A program made the position numbers and the translations under genes. From a virus, in IMG/VR virus record IMGVR_UViG_3300010885_051816, positions 1 through 21,347 of that record: 21,347 nucleotides of DNA, one strand, 5' to 3'. Below, piece after piece: positions 7,878-14,555 of the stretch (positions are counted from its first letter, which is position 1; each line of letters starts with the position of its first letter). Under the pieces are notes generated by a model. The model saw only the letters and a list, made by a program, of their open reading frames with translations, was not told where the DNA came from and searched no databases.

Positions 7878-8309
7878 CTACGCCAATATTTCTCTTGTGC
7901 TTGCTTTCCAAGTTGCTGTCTGAGTTACAACGTCCGTACCGGACCATCTTCCGCCATTAGTTATACTTATAACTACATTGCCATAAATGTACTGACTCAA
8001 ACTTCCATTCGCTTCTTTTACTGTTTTTGTAATTGTAGCAGGTCTTTGATCTATCCCTAAACGGAATTCCGCTTCTTGTAGAGCGATATAACGATCTAAA
8101 GCGTCGCTTGTGCGCAGATAAGTTAAATTTCCAGTCCATCCTAGGTGGAATTTTGGGAAAAGTGTAATTCCATCCATTTGAACTTTTTCGTTCATTGTTG
8201 CCATTGAACTTTCCTCAAAACTTTCCAGAGACATAAAGTTTTGAGTTCCATTGCTATCTGTAAAACTTAGTGTTAAATCAATACCTGTACTTAAAGTATT
8301 TGCTGGCAT
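7878..8309 (-). CDS. Tail tube protein
   Basis: The 143-aa product directly follows the sheath gene, the usual order sheath then tube then chaperone. It is rich in beta-forming residues: an N-terminal NTLSTGIDLTLSFTDSNGT, a middle stretch MDGITLFPKFHLGWTGNLTY, a loop and helix SDALDRYIALQEAEFRLG, then TKTVKEANGSLSQYIYGNVV and a final strand. This strand-helix-strand layout and length (about 140-170 aa) agree with tube proteins of contractile tails. RBS GGAGAAAA precedes the ATG. The call rests on position and overall pattern rather than on a single diagnostic motif. Confidence 0.85.
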   Translation of the reverse strand: MPANTLSTGIDLTLSFTDSNGTQNFMSLESFEESSMATMNEKVQMDGITLFPKFHLGWTGNLTYLRTSDALDRYIALQEAEFRLGIDQRPATITKTVKEANGSLSQYIYGNVVISITNGGRWSGTDVVTQTATWKASTREILA

Positions 8310-8336
8310 TTTTTTCTCCGCAATCTTTCTTTAAAA

Positions 8337-10160
8337 CTATTGGGTTGATATTTGAATAGAGATGTTTTGTGCTGCGTCTAGCGTCACAACCATATATAAA
8401 ATTATTGAGAAAAGAACGACTTGCACATCACATTGCATAAATCCTAGCGAAACTCGATCCGGCGGATTGTTTGTCTCATCTAAAATAACTTTGAACGCGC
8501 CGGCCACTCCTGGGTTATTTACATCCCCAATCATTGGACCACCTGGCAAAGTTTCGTTAGCTAATACAGATAAGAAAGATTGGATTGTGTTTTTAGCCGA
8601 TATCCTTGTACCTGGAGTTTGAGGCAAACCTACGTAAGCGCCCATTCCGCGAAGGATTGTATTTCCAAGAAAATTGATCATCCTTGGGTAATTGTCTTGA
8701 TTAGTTTGATTGTTGCTACTAGTGTTTACACCAAGTCTAGAACCCACTGCACTTGCTGAAACAGGCAACCCAAATGTAATCACATCTATTCCAGCACTTT
8801 GAAGTATCGAGAGATCTGCATCTGAATAGGTTCGTCCAGACAATGATTTTTGAGTTGCAATGATGCCATTCATTGGTTTATTTAAAGCACTACCATCTGC
8901 TCTAATCGTTGACAAAATTCCGCATATAAATGACTGTGGGCTAACAAAACGAACAATATTGTTGTAAGGATCGTTTATTTGGCACCAATCACCCATGCTT
9001 AATCGAAAACCACTGCTAGATATTCCTGATGTCTGTTTTAAAGTTACAGCTCCAGCAATGTTTTCTTGAAATCCTGGCGCAATTGTTCCAATAACGTAGG
9101 GATACGATCCAGATTGAGAAAATGCAACTTGCTGCGTCCAAAACGTATGGTCATCTGCGTCTGCGAGCATAACAATGCTAGAGTTTGTGTCTCTTAAAGC
9201 ATACATTCCAGTCCTTGTTAAACCGTCTGTTCCGACTAGGATTTCTGTTGATATTGGGCCACCATTTGTTCCACCGGTTAGTGTTTCTACCGTATTTAAT
9301 AATGGAGGATTTTGCGCTCCTTGTGTCAATCCAAAAGTTGCATTAGTTCCCGTACCTCCGTTAGGAGAAAGAGCAGTTGGTGCAATAGGTGGATAAATGA
9401 TGTAATCACCACTTTCTGAAATAACGTAATCAGTTATGCCGCCTGAAACATCAACCTCAGTTACTGTCAAAGATGTTGGGGTGTTGTATGTTCCGTCTAA
9501 GAATGTTAGAACATCTCCTACTGTATATCCTGTTCCTTGATTGTATATAACGGCCGATCCTGTTCCTGTTGCTAAACTTGCAGTAACTAGTTTTGATGGG
9601 CCTGAAAATGAATTTCCCATATTTACGGCAGTTACTACATTTTGCCAAAAAACATTACCGGTTCCGCCGATGTTGTCATAAACTTCTGGGAAACTACCTG
9701 TTAGGTAAATTGTTAACTTATAGGTTGGAACTGATGGCGTATAGCTTGAACCTTGTGAAAAAATAGCGTTTAAGGTATTAGCGGTCGTCCCAGTGTAAAG
9801 AGATGTTAAGATTGCGCCTGGAATTTGGTTAGGGCTTGTATTATCAAGCAAGTTACCTGTTGATGATGTGTCAGTCCCATCTGTTTCTCTCACGCATACA
9901 AATGTATTTGCGCTTTGAAGTGATGCCACGTAAACGGCTGTTCCTAAGTCATGCTTACTTGCTTGCGGCAATCCAAAATTTTGGATGAACTCCTGCATAC
10001 TCCCGATAGTTATTGGGGAAGAAACTGGACCATATGTTGCGCCGCCGACTACACCTATAAATGAGGTGCTAACTCCACTTAAAACTTGTGTTGGCGCTTT
10101 TATCTGAACGTAAACATTAGGGACATTTAAAATCTGTGTTCCGTATGGCTGAATAGGCAT
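8337..10160 (-). CDS. Contractile tail sheath protein
   Basis: The 607-aa protein forms the outer contractile layer of the tail. The N-terminus has the sheath pattern: PNVYVQIKAPTQVLSGVSTS, then FIGVVGGATYGPVSSPITIG followed by SMQEFIQNFG, and an AVYVASLQSANTFVCVRETD stretch. The C-terminal part contains GRTYSDADLSILQSAGIDVI, RISAKNTIQSFLSVLANETL and a final helix and strand, typical of the conserved sheath core. Residues about 192-283 look like an inserted Gly-rich beta domain. The protein is longer than Mu or P2 sheaths (about 400-500 aa), mostly because of this and another middle expansion. RBS AGGAAAAA precedes the ATG. Confidence 0.93.
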   Translation of the reverse strand: MPIQPYGTQILNVPNVYVQIKAPTQVLSGVSTSFIGVVGGATYGPVSSPITIGSMQEFIQNFGLPQASKHDLGTAVYVASLQSANTFVCVRETDGTDTSSTGNLLDNTSPNQIPGAILTSLYTGTTANTLNAIFSQGSSYTPSVPTYKLTIYLTGSFPEVYDNIGGTGNVFWQNVVTAVNMGNSFSGPSKLVTASLATGTGSAVIYNQGTGYTVGDVLTFLDGTYNTPTSLTVTEVDVSGGITDYVISESGDYIIYPPIAPTALSPNGGTGTNATFGLTQGAQNPPLLNTVETLTGGTNGGPISTEILVGTDGLTRTGMYALRDTNSSIVMLADADDHTFWTQQVAFSQSGSYPYVIGTIAPGFQENIAGAVTLKQTSGISSSGFRLSMGDWCQINDPYNNIVRFVSPQSFICGILSTIRADGSALNKPMNGIIATQKSLSGRTYSDADLSILQSAGIDVITFGLPVSASAVGSRLGVNTSSNNQTNQDNYPRMINFLGNTILRGMGAYVGLPQTPGTRISAKNTIQSFLSVLANETLPGGPMIGDVNNPGVAGAFKVILDETNNPPDRVSLGFMQCDVQVVLFSIILYMVVTLDAAQNISIQISTQ

Positions 10161-10172
10161 AATTTTTCCTGT

Positions 10173-10364
10173 TTATTTTTTTATTACTTTATTTACCATC
10201 ATTTTTTCGTTACATTCCAAAACTTTTTTAATTTCTTCAGCGTCTTTGATTAAATCGCCACGCTGAAAATTACGGAATGGACTTTTTACGCTTAGGATGT
10301 ATTTAGAACTTTCAACCATTTCTAAACTATCGACCTTATTTGTTTTTTTATTTTCTTTTTTCAT
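10173..10364 (-). CDS. Small conserved protein between tail terminator and sheath genes
   Basis: This 63-aa basic protein has no function I recognise. Its core reads SSKYILSVKSPFRNFQRGDL followed by IKDAEEIKKVLECNE. The 'Y.V.SPF..F..GD.I.D..EI..VL' pattern resembles small conserved proteins that sit just before the sheath gene in some contractile-tail phages. It has a clear paralog at the right end of the window (21074-21343), sharing the SKYIL.VK, F.N, GD.IK.AEEI.KVLEC framework. No good RBS is seen before the ATG at 10364; the region is A-rich. It lies in the late operon with 16 bases before it and 12 after it. Low complexity at the N-terminus (Lys/Asn) is notable. Confidence 0.7.
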   Translation of the reverse strand: MKKENKKTNKVDSLEMVESSKYILSVKSPFRNFQRGDLIKDAEEIKKVLECNEKMMVNKVIKK

Positions 10365-10376
10365 TTTTGTTTTTAT

Positions 10377-10428
10377 GTTTTTACAATTTTTGCGTACCTA
10401 AATATAAGTTTAGGTTTACGTCTCCGAT
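10377..10428. repeat. 52-bp segment duplicated at 21041-21092 (3' end of the terminator-like gene)
   Basis: This segment covers the last codons and stop of the gene at 10381-11187. It matches 21041-21092 at 48 of 52 positions by my alignment, in the same orientation, including the uninterrupted 20-mer GTTTTTACAATTTTTGCGTA. The second copy is listed separately. Confidence 0.9.
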
Positions 10429-11187
10429 CGTGGCGAATTGCCCTGATTTAGTTGTTGGGTATTCAACCGCATACTCAAGGTTTCCTATAATCTGTAAAGA
10501 TTTTTCCCCGTAATCGTTGAATATATCTGGCGGTTCCATTGGCCAAGCGATTGCGGAAAATCCATCAGGAAGAGTTAGGCGGTAATTTTCTTTGAAAAAG
10601 TCATCTACTGGGTTTAATAAGTTGTCCCTAACTAATGGCGAATTTGTCCAAAATCTGATCAAAAATGTTCGTTTTTGACGAGACAATTCGTAAGAAGACT
10701 TTCCATTTGTAATGATATTTACTGATAGAGAATATGGATTACTTGTAGTGATTGTTTCCCCTGTTGCGGTTGCCCCAGGGATTAGCAAGGCAAGATTTGA
10801 AGCAACGCTATTTATAGTATCGGTTGATAATAGGCTGTATGAGTAACCTGTGCCGTTGTATATAACCATTACTGCTTGCGGAACTGAAATCGTCCCAGAA
10901 AGAACAATCTGATTGTTTAAAACAATCGCTTGTATTGTTGGTTCTTCAATGCTGATTGCCTGATACTCTCGCTTAAAAGCGGTGCACATCTTTATTTTAT
11001 TTGTCGGGAATATAGATATAAAAGCATTACCGGCAGACAAAACTGAATCTAGTTGATTTCTAATTGGCCAGCCTGATACGACTGTTACATCTACGCCAGC
11101 AGTTGACGGGCTAGATAATCCGTTTGGGTAAACGGCAGAAACCACATTTGTTTTTAATACGTTTAGAACGTCTGTTACGGTGGCCAT
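10381..11187 (-). CDS. Neck/tail terminator-like protein
   Basis: The 268-aa product lies between head-connector genes and the sheath gene, the place of tail-terminator proteins. It has an N-terminal helix (MATVTDVLNVLKTNVVSAVY), strands with AFISIFPTNKIKMCTAFKRE, and a C-terminal half with RQKRTFLIRFWTNSPLVRDN, VDDFFKENYRLTLPDGFSAI and a final YAVEYPTTKSGQFATIGDVN before NLYL. Residues about 82-165 form a separate beta-rich module (IVLSGTISVPQAVMVIYNGT, then LLIPGATATGE) that may be inserted into a smaller terminator fold. Start at ATG 11187 lies five bases after the upstream stop. Its 3' end has a near copy at 21041-21092. Function is inferred from position. Confidence 0.68.
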   Translation of the reverse strand: MATVTDVLNVLKTNVVSAVYPNGLSSPSTAGVDVTVVSGWPIRNQLDSVLSAGNAFISIFPTNKIKMCTAFKREYQAISIEEPTIQAIVLNNQIVLSGTISVPQAVMVIYNGTGYSYSLLSTDTINSVASNLALLIPGATATGETITTSNPYSLSVNIITNGKSSYELSRQKRTFLIRFWTNSPLVRDNLLNPVDDFFKENYRLTLPDGFSAIAWPMEPPDIFNDYGEKSLQIIGNLEYAVEYPTTKSGQFATIGDVNLNLYLGTQKL

Positions 11188-11192
11188 TTGTC

Positions 11193-11852
11193 CTAATTAT
11201 TTACGACCTGTTGGCATGTGAGCCGCCACCCAAATTCTGTTTTTTCGTTTACCCCAATCACGTAATCGCTGCCATCATTATCTTTTAAGATATCACCAGT
11301 TTTTATTTTAATATCTCCAAGATTTGGCAGTAATGCTAACCAACCAGGCTGGGATGTATCTGTAGGCAATTTATTTGGAGACGGTTGTCCAGATTTATCT
11401 TTTAAAATTGAAATTGGCATGAGTTCCATGATTGGAACGTCTTCAATGTTTGGGTAATAACTATAACCTTGGTCACCTATTCCGGCGGCACTTTTTGGTC
11501 TAATTATGCTAGCAATTACGTTGCATTGAACGCCTGACATAGGCATTTGATATTCTTTTGTTAAAACAAAATATGTTTCTTCGCCAACCAAGTAATCTCC
11601 TTCTTGTGCACTTAGCGGATAGCTCGAACTTTGCCCGTCAACTAATAGCCAAAATATTGCATTCCCTGGCCTATTAGACTTCATCCATTTCCAATCAATT
11701 GTTGCAACACATTTTATCAACCCAATCAGATTTGAGTCATTGATTGGGTTAAAAGAAGTTGCAGACCTATATAATTGAAAAGGCTGACCTAATTTTTGAG
11801 CAGCTTTTGCGTACCCAAATCTAATTTTCTGGTTGATTCCGGGGCCATCCAT
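11193..11852 (-). CDS. Head-completion/connector-region protein
   Basis: I start this gene at ATG 11852 (219 aa), which overlaps the upstream stop by one base as TAATG; an upstream in-frame ATG at 11906 would add 18 residues that overlap the previous gene. The protein begins MDGPGINQKIRFGYAKAAQK followed by LGQPFQLYRS. The 'IR.GY.KAA..LG....YR' opening is one I associate with conserved proteins between capsid and tail genes in proteobacterial phages, with no proven role. The C-terminal part has DIKIKTGDILKDNDGSDYVI and a Trp-Arg-Leu strand, suggesting a small beta barrel. Role at the neck is inferred from position only. Confidence 0.72.
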   Translation of the reverse strand: MDGPGINQKIRFGYAKAAQKLGQPFQLYRSATSFNPINDSNLIGLIKCVATIDWKWMKSNRPGNAIFWLLVDGQSSSYPLSAQEGDYLVGEETYFVLTKEYQMPMSGVQCNVIASIIRPKSAAGIGDQGYSYYPNIEDVPIMELMPISILKDKSGQPSPNKLPTDTSQPGWLALLPNLGDIKIKTGDILKDNDGSDYVIGVNEKTEFGWRLTCQQVVNN

Positions 11853-12238
11853 TAAATTATTACCCTGGATCTCGTGTTCATCATTACAGCAATTCCTTTT
11901 ACACAAAGAAAATCACATAGATGCTGGCGCCAAGTGTTGTATAAATTCCATCTATCTCTAACTTCGTTTGGGTTGTGAACCCATACCGCAGCACTAGAAG
12001 TATCTAAATTTTCACTAGCAAGAGGTATTGCAGCCTCTAAGGTGTTGCATCTATTTAAGTAAACGTTTATTAGCGTTTCCTCTTCCTCGGGCTGTAGATT
12101 ATTTAACCGATATTCTTCAATCAGATATTGGACATTGTAGCGATAACCAAAAGTGTTAGGTGAAGATGTCGAGTAACTACCGTAAACTGGTAATCCGACA
12201 TGTCGCCTAATGTCTATTTTCTGTTGGTTCGTAAACAT
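11852..12238 (-). CDS. Head-tail connector-like protein
   Basis: The 128-aa product starts FTNQQKIDIRRHVGLPVYGS and continues with a helical stretch YLIEEYRLNNLQPEEEETLI, then YLNRCNTLEAAIPLASENLD and DRWNLYNTWRQHLCDFLCVK. The N-terminal 'D.RRHVG.PVYG' pattern and mainly helical makeup fit small head-completion proteins that sit beneath the portal (gp6 or gp15-like). The ATG at 12238 lies 32 bases inside the preceding gene; no later start would keep the conserved N-terminus, so I accept the overlap. Its stop overlaps the following gene's ATG by one base. Connector function is inferred. Confidence 0.7.
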   Translation of the reverse strand: MFTNQQKIDIRRHVGLPVYGSYSTSSPNTFGYRYNVQYLIEEYRLNNLQPEEEETLINVYLNRCNTLEAAIPLASENLDTSSAAVWVHNPNEVRDRWNLYNTWRQHLCDFLCVKGIAVMMNTRSRVII

Positions 12239-12461
12239 CTTTTAAATAAATCTCGATTGGAGCTTTCATCTTGATTAAACGTTCGATGTCTTCTTCTTTA
12301 CGGACGATCTGATTTGCAGCCCATTGTTTCCAGCTTTGCATATGGCAACTGTGCGATATGGTTTCATTATAGTTTCTAATGAAAATAGCTATCCTTTCTT
12401 TTCGTAATGGGCTGCGTGTTTCATCCTCATATTTAGTGTCTACTTTTTTTTCTTTCGCCAT
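12207..12461 (-). CDS. Small charged protein downstream of the major capsid gene, function unknown
   Basis: The preferred start is ATG 12461, one base after the capsid stop, with AAGG in the capsid's last codons as RBS; this gives 84 aa. An in-frame ATG at 12479 lies inside the capsid gene. The protein is rich in Lys, Glu and Arg: MAKEKKVDTKYEDETRSPLR, then IAIFIRNYNETISHSCHMQS and WKQWAANQIVRKEEDIERLI. It is likely mostly helical with no membrane segment. I recognise no family. Position between capsid and connector genes would fit a head decoration or neck protein, but nothing in the sequence shows this. Confidence 0.7.
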   Translation of the reverse strand: MAKEKKVDTKYEDETRSPLRKERIAIFIRNYNETISHSCHMQSWKQWAANQIVRKEEDIERLIKMKAPIEIYLKDVYEPTENRH

Positions 12462-12462
12462 T

Positions 12463-13887
12463 TTAACCTTGTGTTTCAATTACAACTGCGCGTTTGTAAA
12501 ATGCGTAGCTTGAGGTCCCAATAACAGACGGGTTTGTAAAGATGTCTGTCGGAACAACAAAACCACCCACGTAATTTGATGTTTGGCTGATTATTTGGCG
12601 CAACCTATCTAGTGGCAAACGAGTCGTTAGATAACATCCAGTAGTGTCGAAAATTTCCCCCATATAATCATCCATAGGCAAATAATTGCTGTTTTGAGAA
12701 ACTCCGTCGTATTGGCTCATATTTTGGATAGCATTTAAGCCTTTCGTAAAAATTCCTTCAATCAGCGCTCCTTCCCCTACAATAATTGGGCGTCGGATTC
12801 TTTGATTTACGGGAACAGGCACGTCTAGTTTCTGTGGCTGTACGAAAACCTCAGTTGATTTTACCAAAAGAACTCCTTCAACTTCATACAATCGCAAGTG
12901 CTGCCAATTAGGATTGCTTAGCGTTGCGCCTCTATATAAGATTTGGAAGGTTGGGTCTTGGAACAGCTGTGACTCGCTCGTTGGGTCTAAGATGCAAACA
13001 TAGTAACCATCTATTGCTGGTTTTACTGAGTTGTTTCTTAGATAAGCTACAGCGTCACGGATTACCTGTAGATTGAAGATATCTCCGGATTGTATTTCTG
13101 AAGTGCTTTTTCTTCCATTTGGTCGAATAATTAATGGGGAAGTTTGACCAAGCGCATTCCCTGATAAAACAGAGTTGCCCGCCGTTCCGTCTGCAACAAT
13201 TACGTTACTAGTTAATGTGATTGTTCCAGAAGTTCCACCAGTCACAACAGCACTTGAAATGTTTACAAGATCGTCTGCGAATGATTGAACAGCATAGTAA
13301 TTGCCGTTTATTATAACAGGCAGAGGGTTTGTCGGAGTTACTGGAACTTGAATGCCGATACTGTTGTAAGTTGTTTGAAACCCTCGAGTGTCGTCAACTG
13401 TAATAGTTGGCCCGGCAGACCCTAAAGTTGTTGTGACAATTGTATTCCCACCCATATACGCATTAAAAAGTGCGTTTCGAGCGATCTGATCAATAGCACA
13501 AGCTTGTGCTATTGCGCAGGCTTCAGTGTTTTTTAATGCTATTGAAGCAATAGCCGCTTCATCATCTAAAATGTTTACAATTGGGGCTACTTGGGGGTAT
13601 TGATTAATCGATAACGTATATTGCTCGGCATTCCACTTTCCTGGAATTAATCCGTTGTCAATATTTGTGTTTGTGGAGGGGTCTAGAGGTGTAATATTTG
13701 GGGCCATCAGCGAAGCACGTGTTAGCGTGATTGATCCGCCGATTCTTCCATCAAAGTTTACTTTTTCAGATAACGCTCTGTAGGCTAGAGCATTGATGAG
13801 TGGTTCTTGAAACTGTCTGGCTAAAAAACCTGTTTGAAATATAGAAGCTAATTGCGAGCCGTATGGGCCAAATCCTGGGTATGACAT
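12463..13887 (-). CDS. Major capsid protein
   Basis: I start at ATG 13887 (474 aa), eight bases after GGAG; a GTG at 13947 is in frame but lies in the leader and lacks an RBS. The order portal, scaffold, then this gene and its own promoter point to the major head protein. The sequence has SQLASIFQTGFLARQFQEPL, VNFDGRIGGSITLTRASLMA and helices with ACAIAQACAIDQIARNALFN, consistent with an HK97-type fold of the kind paired with GP20-like scaffolds. Residues about 147-258 look like an inserted beta-rich domain, with a conserved core resuming at RNGRKSTSE-type sequence and DGYYVCILDPTSESQLFQDP. No cleaved prodomain is evident. Confidence 0.85.
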   Translation of the reverse strand: MSYPGFGPYGSQLASIFQTGFLARQFQEPLINALAYRALSEKVNFDGRIGGSITLTRASLMAPNITPLDPSTNTNIDNGLIPGKWNAEQYTLSINQYPQVAPIVNILDDEAAIASIALKNTEACAIAQACAIDQIARNALFNAYMGGNTIVTTTLGSAGPTITVDDTRGFQTTYNSIGIQVPVTPTNPLPVIINGNYYAVQSFADDLVNISSAVVTGGTSGTITLTSNVIVADGTAGNSVLSGNALGQTSPLIIRPNGRKSTSEIQSGDIFNLQVIRDAVAYLRNNSVKPAIDGYYVCILDPTSESQLFQDPTFQILYRGATLSNPNWQHLRLYEVEGVLLVKSTEVFVQPQKLDVPVPVNQRIRRPIIVGEGALIEGIFTKGLNAIQNMSQYDGVSQNSNYLPMDDYMGEIFDTTGCYLTTRLPLDRLRQIISQTSNYVGGFVVPTDIFTNPSVIGTSSYAFYKRAVVIETQG

Positions 13888-13961
13888 TTCGGAATCTCCG
13901 GAGATAGGTTGAAAAAATTCTTTCGACGTTATCCCAGCTCGATCCACGAAACTAGGCTTGC

Positions 13962-13992
13962 CTTATTTTAAGATCCACTCAAAATAAGTCAA
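13962..13992 (-). promoter_or_regulatory. Sigma70-like promoter with overlapping inverted repeat upstream of the capsid gene
   Basis: In the 118-base gap before the capsid ATG the minus strand reads TTGACT (13992-13987), a 16-base spacer, then TAAAAT (13970-13965). This is close to TTGACA/TATAAT, with 5 of 6 matches in each box. A perfect 8-bp inverted repeat, CTTATTTT and AAAATAAG (13988-13981 and 13969-13962), spans the -10 box and part of the -35 box. It could be an operator or an mRNA hairpin; no T-run follows, so a terminator is unlikely. Confidence 0.6.
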
Positions 13993-14005
13993 GTTGTCAT
14001 GTTCT

Positions 14006-14554
14006 TTAATTCATGTATTTTTTGCTAAAATACCCTCGTTTGTTTTTAATTTTATTCATTTCTTCTTTAAACTCTTGTGGGGTCATTGAAAATGCATCAA
14101 AAACTTTAGAGGATGTTTCTTGTATTGTTGGTATATTTGTTGAAGAACTTGTTCTTTTTTCTGAACCGAAGAAATAGGGTTTAGATTTTTTGAAAAAATC
14201 AACCGCTTCTTTAATCCCTGTTATATTTCCTTGCTCGTCTGTTTTTATAGAAGATTTGTCGATCAACTTAATCAGATCAAGATCAGTTATCCCTGCTGCA
14301 ACCGCCATTGTTTCCAATTTTGCATCAACTAGTTGCTGCTCCATATTGCTCTTTTCCTGACGTGATCTATTTATCGATTCAAGCAGTTGTTTGTTTTCTC
14401 TCTCTGCTTCAAGCTTTGTGGTCTCTAGTGCTTCCTTAGTCATTTTATACTTTGCACGCCACTTTATTTCTCTATCTGGAAGATTAACTACATCTTCGGT
14501 TGAAAGCAAAGATGTTTCATCCATTCTTTTTGTTTCATTTATTTCATTTGTCAA
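14006..14554 (-). CDS. GP20-like scaffolding protein
   Basis: The likely start is TTG 14554, one base after the portal stop and spaced six bases from AAGGTG; a GTG at 14563 is also in frame but has no spaced RBS. The product is about 182 aa. Residues about 40-105 are a strongly charged coiled coil (KYKMTKEALETTKLEAEREN, then RSRQEKSNMEQQLVDAKLET). This is followed by the typical GP20 scaffold pattern: AAGITDLDLIKLIDKSSIKT, the turn DEQGNITGIKEAVDFFKKSK and PYFFG. Scaffolds of this family guide capsid assembly and leave before packaging. Position between portal and capsid genes is standard. The C-terminus is basic (KIKNKRGYFSKKYMN), as in scaffolds that bind the capsid protein. Confidence 0.85.
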   Translation of the reverse strand: MTNEINETKRMDETSLLSTEDVVNLPDREIKWRAKYKMTKEALETTKLEAERENKQLLESINRSRQEKSNMEQQLVDAKLETMAVAAGITDLDLIKLIDKSSIKTDEQGNITGIKEAVDFFKKSKPYFFGSEKRTSSSTNIPTIQETSSKVFDAFSMTPQEFKEEMNKIKNKRGYFSKKYMN

Positions 14555-14555
14555 T

